64,000 nucleotides of DNA from Lumbricus rubellus (taxonomy: Eukaryota; Annelida; Clitellata; Crassiclitellata; Lumbricidae): NCBI GenBank assembly GCA_945859605.1, contig OX243822.1, forward strand, positions 3,540,379 to 3,604,378, given 5' to 3'. Made by a program: the position numbers and the translations under genes. Under the pieces are notes generated by a model that saw only the letters and a program-made list of their open reading frames with translations, had not been told where the DNA came from and did no database searches. Positions 1 through 43,505 of the stretch are shown piece after piece (position 1 is the first letter of the stretch; each line of letters begins with the position of its first letter).

Positions 1-71
1 TCCATAAATTTCAAAGTTTGTCTTTAAACAATGCAACTGCTTTGTCTTATATTATTGTCGTTAATGCTTGC

Positions 72-130
72 TTTAATACTTGAATTGAGGAAAGGAGCGT
101 CAAGAAATCACGTGAACAAACGGAATTTAA
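72..130 (-). terminator. Candidate poly(A) signals of hpd
   Basis: On the minus strand ATTAAA occurs at 130-125, about 90 nt past the hpd stop, and again at 77-72. No AATAAA is present between the stop and the window edge. Which signal is used cannot be told from sequence alone. Confidence 0.3.
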
Positions 131-217
131 TGTGCAACAAGCGTTCTGCTAACGAGTAACATTTTCGAAATATCTTTCCACATCGAAGAGTGGGTGTGGT
201 GTGAATTTCCGTCTGGG

Positions 218-31424
<31,207 letters not shown>

Positions 31425-31800
31425 AGTGAGCGAATAGAAGTTTTTCGACAGATGATGAAAACCTTTCCTCTTCTTTCGCTCAACCGACGCGATCCGAACT
31501 GAGACCTCCTTGGAAGCGAGAACAGAATTTAAAAATCCCGATTAATTACGGCGGACGAATGAGAAGAGCCAGAGATACGTCGCTTCAAAGTCTAAACATT
31601 CTCAGAACTTTGGACTGTACCTTTCGATTGTCTTCTTCGAAGTGGAATCACTCAAGTGCCAATCACATGGCCACACGTACACCAGTGTGTATAGTGTATA
31701 CAGATCAACGAACGCGGGCCTACAGCGGCGTCTTTGTAAATAATTATTCGCTACACAGGGCTCCGAATTTGGACACCATTATATCGTTGTGGGTGTGACG
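31425..31800 (-). promoter_or_regulatory. Presumed hpd 5' UTR and promoter region
   Basis: No strong TATA box is visible; TTTTTAAATTC at about 31535-31525 (minus) is the only AT box at a plausible distance. No recognised transposon interrupts 31430-31800. The plus-strand open frame at 31559 has no family resemblance. Confidence 0.35.
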
Positions 31801-32239
31801 ATAAATTAGGTCCGGGAAATGTCGGTGTGACGAAGAATTATATAGGAGCAAAACCTTTCCGATAGATGTTCTGATTGCAATCATATGCAAGTGTTGAGCT
31901 GTAATGTTCGGATGCTATTAGTTTATTTTTTACCACTCTGAGCACTTGTTTTATTATTGTCGTCAACGGCTTCTGTTGTCATAAGCTTTCGTTAAATTTT
32001 GGACTTTTTACCTATCATGACATTCAAACAATTTCCATGTCCGAGGTTTATATAGAACCAGAGGATCGTGTTCGAAAGGTAGCTAACTCCGCCACTGTTC
32101 GCCCATCTGGCAGTTAACACATGAGAACGGAGAAGGCAGACGTTACTTAATGTCTGCAATGACAGTGCAATTGTAATCAACGGCAAATAACCAACCAAGA
32201 GATTGACGACAGCGCTGAGATGCCTATGCTAATGATCCT

Positions 32240-33035
32240 CACAATACAATGCAATACAATACAATACAATACAATACAGTACAGTACAGTACAGTACAGT
32301 ACAGTACAGTCAGTACAGTACAGTACAGTACAGTTACTGTACAGTACAGTACAGTACAGTACAGTACAGTACAATACAATGCAATGCAATACACTACAGT
32401 ACAATTCAATACAATACAATACAATACAATACAATACAATACAATACAATACAATACAATACAATACAATACAATACAATACAACACAATACAATACAAT
32501 GCAATGCAATGCAATACAATGCAATACAAAACAATGCAAAACAGTACAGTACAGTACAGTACAGTACAATACAATACAATACAATACAATACAATACAAT
32601 ACAATACAATACAATGCAATGCAATACACTACAGTACAAAACAGTACAGTACAGTACAGTACAATACAATACAATACAAGACAATACAATACAATACAAA
32701 ACAAAACAAAACAACACAAAACAATACAATACAATACAATACAATACAAAACAAAACAACACAATACAATACAATACAATGCAGTGCAATACACTACAAT
32801 ACAATACAATACAATACAATACAATACAATACAATACAATACAATACAATACAATACAATACAATACAATACATTACAATACAATACAATACAATACAAT
32901 ACAATACAATACAGTGCAGTACAGTACAGTACAGTGCAGTACAGTACAATACATTACAATACAATACAATACAATGCAATACAATACAATACAATACAAT
33001 GCAATGCAATACAGTACAGTACAATTCAATACAAT
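32240..33035. repeat. (ATACA)n array of about 800 bp
   Basis: Pentanucleotides ATACA/GTACA/ATGCA/AAACA in local blocks (for example a GTACA run 32276-32372). It ends exactly where the minus-strand LINE tail begins. Frames of 120-280 codons on both strands (YNTIQ, CIVLY) are repeat translation. Confidence 0.98.
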
Positions 33036-33560
33036 TGGAATTTTATAATGCGCTCCTCACAATGATCAGCAGTGCACATTGAAGTTCGGCTGACCATTAA
33101 AATGATCTATACATGTAGGTAGACAGGAAAATGTAAGTTTTTCAGTTTAGAGCGAAAGAAAGTCTCGCTAGGGGATTGACGAATATAAATAAAGGGGCAA
33201 AGAGTTCCAGATGAAGTGACCAGCAAATGTGAAAAAAACAAGGCGTGTACCAGGAACTACATAGGCTACTTTCCAGCAGATGCTGATCGAAGAGAAGAGC
33301 GACTTTTAACCCTTTAATGCCGAGATGGTAGTAAATGGTATGGGAAATCCTATACACTCTGGCATTAAAGAGTTAACAGAGTTACAAGATGTGATCATAT
33401 AAGTTAAGTAGGATGGCAGATGATCAGTGCATGCTTTGCACATGATTAGTGTCAGCTTGAAGCGAATGCGCTCACATACAGGAAGCCAGTGTAAAGAGCG
33501 AATAGCAGGCGTGAAGTGGTCTCGGTAAGAGAGTCCAAGACTCAACCTTGCAGCTTGTTG
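33036..33560 (-). pseudogene. CR1/L2-like LINE C-terminal fragment, source of the (ATACA)n tail
   Basis: The minus strand reads HFTPAIRSLHWLPVCERIRF, KLTLIMCKACTDHLPSYLT, then an insertion, then PLARLSFALN and a tail GCGCATTATAAAATTCCAAT. The TTAA MITE at 33306-33376 splits it. Confidence 0.75.
33306..33376. mobile_element. 71-bp TTAA foldback MITE inside the LINE
   Basis: TTAACCCTTTAATGCC...GGCATTAAAGAGTTAA with TTAA at both ends. Confidence 0.8.
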
Positions 33561-35751
33561 CAGGTGTTGGATTGTATAAAATTAATATTAGGGTAATAAT
33601 TATTGGACCTATGCTTCGTCGTAAAAATCATTTTAATAGATCCATGCACATTTACGGTAATGCTGCAATAATAAGTTTGGATAAAATTGACATTGCTTCA
33701 TTTTTTGTGGAAAATTAGCCTAATTAATCTGTAAAATTAACGCGTAATCGACACTGAAGTTCGTTGGCTTAAACCTGCCATTGAAGCCTTAGGGTGACCC
33801 ATGGTGTCCATCCTTCGTTCCATTATCAGTCTTAATTGGCCCATCCGACCACCATTCCGTCTTCTTTATTCCAACCCTTTTTTATCAGCTTATCTGCATG
33901 TTAAATAATCGAAAAAACCCATTGCATTTGCTCGATCAAAAATAAAAGCGTTACAGCCTAAACGAAGTTCTTTCGGTACCTTTACGTCATAATTATAGCC
34001 TAAATCACCGATGCTTACACTAGAGACTAGTCTGACCACGACGTGTTCATTCATCCGTTCTTCACTTTCACCGTCCATTCATCAAACACCGTTCCCATCA
34101 ATCTCTGCGCCAATTTACTGACAAGACCGTTAAAGAAAACAGTTTCAACCACGCCATTAGAAATCATTGCTTGAAAGACGAATGTGTCGCTTGGCAAGAG
34201 CCTTTTGTATGCGGGCAGAGAGATACAGCCATTGAAGTTGTTCAGTCATGAATGGAAAGATGTGTGAGAATCGAGAAACTCGGGCTATCAGTCTATTATA
34301 GCAGCACTGAATTAATACAGATTTGTTGAACTGATGTGCGCCCTTTCCTTCGACCCGCGTGCAGCGCTCTATGTAGCGTTCTATTTTATTTTTTATTTTT
34401 TGGGTGGGGGGGGGTGGGGTGGGGTGGGGGGTTCAAAGTGAAACATACTTACCTATACTTACCATGACCGAACGGTCCCTACTGCTAAGGGCTTACAGAG
34501 TTTTACCTCGTGCCATTGACCCTTGCAGGCTGCACTCTTGGGAGTAGTAAAAATTGTACCACTCCTAGAGTACATAATAGTTTCACTTTGAACTTAGCCA
34601 AAAGGCCGAGTAGCGATAAAACTGCGTGTATTTCTGAAACTTATATAGGGTCGGTGAAATGCATTAAAAAAGTATCTAACGAGAGCTTCGTATAAATGAG
34701 TGTTTATAAAAAATTACGGCAGCTAGAAACTTCGAATTTGACCGTATTCGTTCATTGGAATTTTTGCCTAATTAATGCGTTATTTCTAAGTATCTATGAA
34801 GAAAAATGGACATGTAAAACGAAAAAGTAGAATGTTCCCTATCTAATCTATGTTAAAACTATTACGTGATACTGGCGCCATTAAGACTAGCTGTAGACTT
34901 TGGGCGTCGTACGTTGTCATTGGAAACCATTATTATAATTGCGGTTTCAATGACGAAAGGCGTTGAATAATAATTAGTTTAGAAGGATTATAAATAATTA
35001 TAGACTGTAAAATCACGTAGGCCATTTAAAGCGGAGCTCATTCAGTGCCCAGCCACGTAGGCCTGTAATAGGCTATGTCGTAGGCATAATCCCCTTACTT
35101 CGGTCCTTGTCCATACGAACGACATGCCCCCAGCCACCTTTATCGTCTCTTTCTAACACGGATTTTAAAAGAAATTTTAAGAAGTTCACAACCAGCAATA
35201 ATTTTAATCGAAAAAAATTTATGACGACCTTTTTTGACACGAATTTTTCCCCAGAATATGTCATAAGTCGCCGGCCAAATAATCTGGTGGCCTTTTTAAA
35301 AGTTCGTTCTCTGAAAGGAGCATGGCGACGTTAATCAGCTTTGTTATGATGGGTGTTAATATTCAACAGTTCCAAACCAATATGCAGTATTTATTTGAAC
35401 GTTAAGGACAAAAAATGTTAGGTAACAACTATCGACACTAACACACTGTGCTGCCACAAGATGGCGTTAAACTCTTGATCAAATTTTATCAAGAGTTTTA
35501 AAGAGGTTTTTTAGAGGATTTAATCCTCTTGACCTGCGTAGATCAGACAAATGCTAATCTATTATAAAAGAGCGACTATTTATACAGTGATCTTCAAAAG
35601 GGAGTTGTTTTTATCCTTTATGCTGTAGTTAAGTCGGTGCCAATAGCTTCGAATAATTATCGTGTGCGGTTTTTAATTTTAGACACCTTGATTAACGATG
35701 GATATACCGTGAGAAAAGAAGGAAATTGCTCGGCGTAGATAATATATGAAG

Positions 35752-36060
35752 CGGACAAGTAACGAAATGGAAGTATATAATTATTATGAGGTGGACAAGT
35801 AACGAAATGAAGTATATAATTATTATGAGGTGGACAAATAACAAAATGGAAGTATATAATTATTATGAGGTGGACAAATAACAAAATGGAAGTATGTAAT
35901 TATTATGAGGTGGACAAATAACGAAATGGAAGTATATAATTATTATGAGGCGGACAAGACTTAGTAACGAAATGGAAGTATATAATTATCATGAGGTGGA
36001 CAAGTAACGAAATGGAAGTACATAATTATTATGAGGTGGACTAGTAACGAAATGGAAGTA
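35752..36060. repeat. ~40-bp tandem repeat, about 7 copies
   Basis: Unit TAACGAAATGGAAGTATATA + ATTATTATGAGGTGGACAAG with few substitutions. Confidence 0.95.
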
Positions 36061-36064
36061 TAAC

Positions 36065-36165
36065 TTTTTGCTTATTGAGTGTTGTAATATGCCAAGCAAA
36101 TTTCTGTCCAGGGAAACGGCCTCTGTTGTCATAGACCCTGGTCAAGTCTGAATCCATCCATCGAA
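36065..36165 (+). repeat. Stem-loop repeat, copy 3 with compensated stem
   Basis: Stem CCAGGG (36108-36113) / CCCTGG (36136-36141); the loop AACGGCCTCTGTTGTCATAG is unchanged relative to copies whose stem is CGAGGGC/GCCCTCG. Confidence 0.75.
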
Positions 36166-36410
36166 ATGGAAGTATAACATTAGAATGTTGACAGAACTTT
36201 GGGTGATTATTGGTGTTGTTCAAAAGTAACAGACCAGCATCCATTATTTTTCTATTTGAACGGTAAGGACCGTGATAAAAAAATGGTCGACAAAACACGC
36301 TGTGCTGCCACAAGATGGCGTTCTCCTCTTGATTCAATCCTTTCGTAGGTCAGACGGTGACTTATCTATTGTAAAAGAGCGAGAATTTATATTGTGATCT
36401 TTAATACAGC

Positions 36411-36769
36411 CAATGCCGTAGACATTTTGTGTTTTGGGTGTTTGAACACCCCCCGAAATGGAAAATGCAGAAAAAAATCTATTGCATTTTTTTTAGGTCG
36501 TGAATCAAAAAAAGACATGAAAAAGCCATGAAAACACCCCCGAAATGAAATAATATATTAAATTTCGACAAGAAAAAGTAAAGTTGACGACTAAAAAAGC
36601 TCATTAGAAATTTTGACGGCGAAAATGGAAAATATTTAAAAGATTTTGACCGGATGACTAAAAAAAGGTCATCTGAAAATTTGGCCGATAAAAATGGAAA
36701 TTTTTCAAAACTTAAATCCTGGCCGCCACTGAAAACACCCCCCGAAATAAAATTCTGGCTACGGCCTTG
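36411..36769. mobile_element. hAT-type MITE
   Basis: Ends CAATGCCGTAGACA / GGCTACGGCCTTG with perfect AATACAGC duplications (36403-36410, 36770-36777). Core GGATGACTAAAAAAAGGTCA at 36652. Confidence 0.9.
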
Positions 36770-37374
36770 AATACAGCAATTACGATCAGGAATGGTGTCA
36801 GCTTTTCCACCGTTAAGTGTTTGTCTTTGAAACTAGACGACTTTGAGACGCGCAGCACACGCCCTTTTCGAGCATTTGACAATACCCATTATAGGCCCAC
36901 CCCTCCTTGAAGAGCGTTACTTTGCTGCCACCGCCCCTCCCCCAATTAGATGGGTTCCTTCTTTCTTTCACTCCATGCCACTCCGAAAGGTGAAGAGCTT
37001 TTCAAGCTGCTCAGGATCAACTATGGCCGTGAATTATAACCAAAAGCTTCTAATTACTAAAAGAAACCACTAGTAGCGGTGAGAACTGTGAAAAATTACG
37101 AGACACCTTTTTAAAATGTAATATTTGCTTTATAAGATAAATCTCAAGGTCGCGCATTTATTCCGCTTGGCTCAAACGCATGCAATGTGAACTGTTGAAA
37201 GTACCTCAAAACCCGTTTTAAGCGATGTATCTTACCTATATCTAACAGGTTTTCGCTTGCAGGTCAAATCTTGCGAGTTTCAGCCATATACTGTTGAGTA
37301 AATTTTACGGCAGCCATCATAATGCTGTTACCGCTTTTTGGTAGACCTATTATACTTGGTCGTCTTTAAACTAT

Positions 37375-37530
37375 CCTCCTGTTCTGTTCTCAGCCATCCT
37401 CGATCCGAGGTTCGGCCGCATCATGCACGATGTTCCTCAAACACTTCCTGTCCTCCGTCAGTATACCACCATGCCCTCCAATGCCAATCCACGCAGTCCA
37501 TTAATTTTCATTTATGTTACCCAACCTTCG
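37375..37530 (-). repeat. RTE 3' end fragment
   Basis: The reverse strand aligns with 40975-41135 (GGCATGGACTGCATGGATTG ... ATGATGCGGCCGACCCTCGG), i.e. the extreme C terminus and 3' end of an RTE copy. Confidence 0.7.
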
Positions 37531-37640
37531 TTTCGAATCGTCCGCCATGTAAGGTGGAGATAACAGGGATGAGATGGGCGGATTTGAGTACAAGTAGAAG
37601 ACCCGTGTTCCCTATGGGAAAAAACCACATCGACGTAATC

Positions 37641-37782
37641 AGAGCCTTCTATTACTGAGAGTTCGGCATTCAATGGTAACGAGAAACTCGCGCTGTGATT
37701 GGTTGAAATTCACGGGCTCCATTTTAGTTCCAGACGTGTCGCTTTGTAAGAATTAAGGGTGCTATCAGTAATAGAAGGCTCT
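37641..37782. mobile_element. Small foldback element
   Basis: AGAGCCTTCTATTACTGA (37641-37658) is repeated inverted at 37765-37782; about 105 bp lie between. Confidence 0.6.
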
Positions 37783-37829
37783 GGCCGTAAACAATGACTG
37801 ATCTATATATATAATAAGAGCCCGGTAAA

Positions 37830-38065
37830 TGTGAATTAGAGCTTTTTTTCCGATTTTTACATTTAGCAATAACATATTCTATATGTGGTTTCCATGATAA
37901 CCTATGATCAAAAATCACCCCAAGGAATTTAGCTTGTTTTAAAATTTTAATGGGTTTTAATGGGTTAACTCAGAACTTTTATTTCAATGTTTGACATCTT
38001 GCCTTTCTTAGTAAACATAGCTCCTACAGTTTTACCTATTACATAGATATTAAAACCGTTAAAAA
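37830..38065 (-). pseudogene. Fragment of the I/Jockey-like LINE (RT thumb)
   Basis: MIFDHRLSWKPHIEYVIAKC matches VIFDNKLSWKPHIEYIIEKC in the 808-codon frame. Stops and shifts follow. Confidence 0.75.
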
Positions 38066-38467
38066 TGCCCGTAAATTGTACTCAGCGGTAAAAACATTTG
38101 AAGGGTGTCTAATGCTATCGTAAATTTGATATCCATTGCAATGGTAATTTGGTAATAATAAAATATAACATACTTAATCGACTATAATGCCTCGTTCTCT
38201 TTAAACACCCTTAAATCGTTGGCAAATGATGCTACGTAAATGTGGCATGCTGCAAGATAGTAGTTGATTCATGGTTCGTTCAATTCGCCGTATCATTGAA
38301 CGGCATCTATAACTCCGCCACTGGTCGCATTCTGCCAGTGCCAGTCCCAATCCAAGATAAAGGAGGAGGGCGTCGCTAATGGTCTTTGCTACCACACAGT
38401 GACGCTAAACTGCAAATATATATATACTAGCTGAACCCGGCCACGCGTTGCTGTGGCTGAAAAGAGC

Positions 38468-38486
38468 CTCCCCCTCCCCCTCCCCC

Positions 38487-38531
<45 letters not shown>

Positions 38532-38649
38532 CCCTCCCCCTCCCCCTCCCCCTCCCCCTCCCCCTCCCCCTCCCCCTCCCCCTCCCCCTCCCCCTCCCCC
38601 TCCCCCCCCCCCTCCCCCTCCCCCTCCCCCTCCCCCTCCCCCTCCCTTT
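38468..38649. repeat. Homopyrimidine tract (CCCCCT)n with a C57-type run
   Basis: About 180 bp made only of C and T, mirror-symmetric in large part; the minus strand is (AGGGGG)n. The Gly/Arg- or Pro-rich frames across it are spurious. Confidence 0.97.
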
Positions 38650-38973
38650 GCGATGGCGACGCGGATCACGCCATAAAACGCTTGAGCAAGAAGGCCGTAA
38701 TGAAATGCGAAGGCCGTAATGAAATGCGCTAAAGAAATTTACGGAACAAACATGCCCGAATTGGTATGCAAGGCTTATTGACGGGCGTAGGCTTCTGTGT
38801 TGAAAACGGCGGAATTTGCAAAGTTGCTTTTTTAGCTTAAAAGATTGCGCTTTTGGGCAAAAAGCATTCTGCAAACCCGGCCGTGTTGGAACTAAACGTT
38901 TTGGTGAAGTTTCGAAAGCAATCAATGAAGAAAGTTCGGAGATCTTTCATCAGGTGCCAAACGCGGTTAGATT

Positions 38974-40065
38974 TATATATCGTCTGTTTAGAGTGCAAGG
39001 GTTCTAACTCCACTTTTTCAAATTGTTCAGGAGAGCAAATCTAAACTTTCGATGATTGCCAAAAATCCAATTATTGTTGTATCATAGTGATTAATGAAAA
39101 TTTAGATAGCAGATTATATCCTTAGTTGGAATAATATAATCTTTAAAGAAACTTTTGTTCCGCCGCGCCTAAAATAATAAAGTTTGTGACGAACAGGAGG
39201 CAAAATTACAGCAATAGAACCTTTGCGCATTTCGAAATAATTTCGTATCTGATGATAGATAATAATTTATATCATTGTGATTTGTGGGTTTTTGGATAAC
39301 AGATCATTTCTTTAGTTGGAATGATGAAACCTTTTAAATATTTTATGTCTCCGAACCTATAAAATAAATGTTTGTGAAAAAAATACGCAAAATCACAGCA
39401 TACGGCAGAAGCTAGCCTAGGCCTAAAACCTCCGCAGATCTAAAATATTTCTAGATCTGAAGATAGATCGTTTTATAACAACGCAAATATGTTTCAAAAT
39501 TATCTTTTAAATTATTATCAACTATTACATGAAAATAATGTGGTTTCAGCCTTTTTTTAGTAAAATAATAATAACAAGCGAAAAAATGCGCTATAACAAA
39601 CCACTCATTAAATACGCGTGTTATCGCTTACAGAAATTATAATGAAATATTTCTGTTAGTTATGACAATTCTCTTATTGAAACATTATAATATACTAAGA
39701 ATAATTTTTCAGACTAAAGCAACTGTTGCAGATTGTTGTAAAAGCACAATTTTCTTTTTAAATACTTTTAAATCACATTGTAGACATCTATGCAAGCACA
39801 CCACCGTTTAGCAATCATCGCGTGCATATATAATTAACTGCTGTAACGCAAGGCAAGGCAAGGCGTTGGTAGATAGAGCCATTGCACATTTCTAAGATAA
39901 GTCCTAGGAGATAGCTCCAATATTCAAATAGCTTCTTTTCCACTATTTTTTACTTAGAACGACATAATATTTGCACAGTTCAAGCATAATATTGGTAGCA
40001 ATAAAATAAAACAATAAAACGGTTTTTGAAAAATTTGGAGTTAGAACCCTTGCACTCTAAACAGA

Positions 40066-40074
<9 letters not shown>
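38974..40074. mobile_element. 1.1-kb element bounded by 39-bp perfect inverted repeats
   Basis: CGTCTGTTTAGAGTGCAAGG with flanking bases at 38974-39012 is repeated inverted at 40036-40074. The interior is AT-rich and non-coding. An ACTAGCTGAA...CCCGGC word lies outside on both sides (38428, 40112). Confidence 0.7.
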
Positions 40075-40108
<34 letters not shown>

Positions 40109-40329
40109 CATAACTAGCTGAATTACCCGGCGCTGCTCGGGAAATTTAGATTTTTAGTCCCCTCGCCACGCCTGACGCGGTTCCCATTCCGACCTTCTCA
40201 CCAGCATTCTACGATGAATTACCCGCTTCTCCCAACATTTGTTGCCCTACTCATAGTAGGCCTACTTGCCATTTCTGGTCCCTTCGTTCGGCTGCACAAC
40301 GTCTGCTCTCAGTCTCTTTTGCTGGAAAC

Positions 40330-40570
40330 TTTCATATGCCGAACCGTGCTTTCTCGGTGGTGGGAACCTCGACCTGGGATCCATGGTCTGCCCTTGACGC
40401 TTAACTCTCTTTCTAGTCGTCTCAGGAACTAATCCTCTCTCATATTAAGACAGTTTTATTTGACCACGCTGAGGCTGGGAGCGCCTCTGAGTAGTCCCCT
40501 TGAAAAGTCGTATAAAACTGCAATTAGGCCTAGTGAATGTAATAACGTAATGTTGGCACATAGTTGCGCT
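40330..40570 (+). pseudogene. CR1/L2-like LINE C-terminal scrap and tail
   Basis: Reads SHIKTVLFDHAEAGSASE, then GCGCTATATAAATGCAGAC; stops interrupt the upstream part. Confidence 0.6.
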
Positions 40571-40779
40571 ATATAAATGCAGACATTTTCATGCTGCAGT
40601 TTTATTAACGGGCTTGCTCAGTTGCAATAAACAATACAAAATTGCACATTGCATTCTGGCATTATCACAAAAACTGCAATTCTTTGTAAGACACCCTTAA
40701 AACCTTTGCATTCATATATAAAAGTACCTACGACCAGACCATTCAGTGACTCATACGATACTAAGTCTTGTATTGTCGA

Positions 40780-41135
40780 GATGAAAATATGTCTGAGATT
40801 GATAATGAAAATGGCATGGACGGAAAAACGGACAAATGAATGGGTGCTGGAGGCGGCAGGAGTGGAGAGGAATCTGCTGAAGAGAGTAAAAGAAAGAAAA
40901 AATGATTTTTTTTTACACATCATGAGAAGAGAGGGAACATGCATTGAGAAAGACATCACGCAGGGACAATGCCAGGAGACCGGAAAAGAGGAGGACCAAG
41001 AAAAAACTGGCTGGGCAACATAAAGGCATGGACTGCATGGATTGTCATTGGGAGAAATGATAAGACTGACGGAAGACAGGAAGCGTTGGAGGAACATTGT
41101 ACATGATGCGGCCGACCCTCGGATCGAGGATAGGT
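40780..41135 (+). pseudogene. RTE-type LINE C-terminal remnant
   Basis: MAWTEKRTNEWVLEAAGVER and FFLHIMRREG, then a shift to KRGGPRKNWLGNIKAW. Paralogue of 37375-37530. Confidence 0.75.
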
Positions 41136-41439
41136 GAGAACAGAACAGACGATACTTGTACTGCTTAAGAACTTAGCGTAGATGACGCCGGACACGTAGC
41201 CAATGGTCCAACACGACGATGATAATAATAATGTGCTTGAACTTGCAACCAGAATCTCTCTATGCTGCATATTGATCAGAAATGCATTGTCTAGTCTCTT
41301 AAGTTTTTGGCACCCGCGGTCTCAAGCGGGTTCCTCTGACAGTGACACACAGGCCTACACACAAAAGCTTTTTAGATATAATAAACTTTTAGGTTACATT
41401 ACAATATTCCATCAATGATCCCTCCTCCTCTTTTTCTTT

Positions 41440-41560
41440 CCTCACAACTCCTATTTCTTCTCCTGTGGCCTTGCGCGCTGGGAGCGCCTCTGAACGGTTC
41501 ACCCTAATAGAGGCGCTTTATAAATGTTTTAATACAATACAGTACAATAATATAATCGCA
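41440..41560 (+). repeat. LINE 3' tail ending in ATACA repeats
   Basis: CTGGGAGCGCCTCTGAACGG and AGAGGCGCTTTATAAATG, then AATACAATACAGTACAATA. The pentamer is the same as the big array at 32240. Confidence 0.75.
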
Positions 41561-41907
41561 TAAGACACAGAAATAATTTGTAAAAATTCTAAAACCATTT
41601 ATTTCCGTGAAAAGGCGCTGTACAATATTATCTGCAATGAATGAACGAATACATGTGTAGAGGGCCGCTTGTCATGAAGGGAGCATGATTTAATCTAGAG
41701 TCAATCGCCGGTGTCTATAAATAGAGTAACCCCACAATAATCGCACCCCCAGGTGAAGAGAGTTGGAAAAGCAACCTCGCGTGTGATGATTTTTGCAAAT
41801 TAACACAATGATTGGCTTCAACGACAAAATTTATGTTGCCGCAAGATGTCGTTAGACTGCAGGAGAGCGCCAGTATAATTATCGACAATATATTCAAGTT
41901 CTTGTTG

Positions 41908-41943
41908 GACACCTCTGAAACAATTGTTATCGACTCTATAATA
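41908..41943 (+). promoter_or_regulatory. Bipartite ACACC/TATA module
   Basis: GACACCTCTGAAACAATTGT at 41908 with TATAATAATGG starting 29 bp later. About 60 bp upstream is AAGATGTCG, a degenerate form of the AAGATGGCG word seen at 35460 and 36311. Confidence 0.45.
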
Positions 41944-42504
41944 ATGGCGTAGGCCTACTTTTGCTTCACAATTTGTGACTTTCTGATAATATCATTCATT
42001 TGTGATTGCCGTATCTAAACAAAAACGACTTTATTCAACTAATATGAATTGAATAAAATCTGGAACTGTGCATGCTGCTTTTTTTTCTTTCGTTCGCTTT
42101 TGCGCTGTTCAAAATTCTATCCTGTCGAGTAGGCTACCCGGGTGACAGTATATCTAAAAAAGACCGGAGGATAGCGCTAATAATTGAATACACTAGTTTT
42201 TTGTTAGACACCATTAAAACGATTATTATTAACATTATTTGTTTGCGCAAATAGATGTGCGAGAAATAAACGTGTCCTTGATGATAATAATTAGGTACAT
42301 TTCATAAAAGACGATTACTGATTGGCTGGCACAATCCCATTACAAGGATTCACATCCATTCAGTAGTAATACTCCCAGTCATACGTACCAGAAGTTGTCA
42401 ATTTCTTCTGTATTTGTGCGTGCATAGATGACCTGAAGGCTGGTTAAAAGAATTTTAGAACTGCACAACCCCGTCTTTCCCCTCCAATCCTACACGGTAA
42501 ATCA

Positions 42505-42810
42505 CCCCAATTGTAATTGTAATTGAACATTTATATAGCGCCACTTCAAGAGAACTCCTCAGAGGCGCTCCCGACCTGACACCAAACCATAATCAAAGAG
42601 AATGGTTTTCAAACGCTTGCGGAAAAGGGGCAAAGAAAGACAAAGAAGTTCATTACGGAGACTAATAGGTAACTTATTCCAGAAAGAAGGACCGACCATA
42701 GCAAAACTTCTATGCAGCACTGTGGAAGATCGAGCCATAGGGACAACCAGGTCACCATGCGTTGCAGAGCTAAGGAATCTACGGCCTGGAATGGATAGCA
42801 CAGGCATAAT
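42505..42810 (-). pseudogene. CR1/L2-like LINE C-terminal fragment
   Basis: DLVVPMARSSTVLHRSFAMV, GPSFWNKLPISLRNELLCLS and FRKRLKTILFDYGLVSGRER; 3' tail AAGTGGCGCTATATAAATGT then TTACAATTACAATT. Confidence 0.82.
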
Positions 42811-43082
42811 ATGATGACAATAACTTTGTTTACTATTTTTAACTTCATAGAAGTGTTTTCACAAATCCAGCTAGAATTGCAAATTCCGTGTATAACTCCA
42901 TACCAAAAAACCGATGGGGCCATATACTACTCATTCGAATTCAGTAAAACGACAGACCTGTTTAAAAACGCATTATTTATAAATATCCAACTAATATTTA
43001 TTATTTATACAATACATAAATACAACGAACTACACAGAAAAACATTCAACAACAGACGAAATGCTAGCGTTCAGTAACATTG

Positions 43083-43142
43083 CGATCAATCAATCAATCA
43101 ATTAATCAATCAATCAATCAATCAAACAATCAATCAATCATT
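43083..43142. repeat. (ATCA)n
   Basis: CAATCAATCAATC with few interruptions. Confidence 0.95.
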
Positions 43143-43505
43143 AAATGGTCCTTTCCGACTTTCGCCAATCCCTCTACGCAGTATGCACGTTTTCCGTATA
43201 GTACACAGCGATCCCAAAAAACGCCGCCTGCCGAACTTAACATAATAATAGAAACAATGCATGGAATAAATTAACGACAACCAATTATTTCGGTTGCATC
43301 GTACTAACGACAACGCTACTACAACACTGACAACAACATCTCTCCTGACTCTGTCAACAGGAAGGGCCCACGTGGGCTCAATGATACGCGTCCCACATTA
43401 ACTGGGCCCATGTCCTATTTATATATAATATGGGGTCGTATACCGACACTATAAATACATTGAACGTCTTACAGACACAGTCGTGTGCAGCCCGTGCTTG
43501 TAAAT

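Noticed and set aside
32177..33082. Open frames of 120-280 codons on both strands (YNTIQ / CIVLY repeats)
   Set aside because: They are translations of the (ATACA)n array, open in several frames at once because a 5-bp repeat without stops is open everywhere.
35682..35709. Possible further ACACC/TATA module
   Set aside because: The first box is good but the TATA-like word is 21 bp away instead of 29.
38389..38925. Gly/Arg-rich and Pro-rich proteins
   Set aside because: Translation of the (CCCCCT)n tract; no gene context or splice structure.
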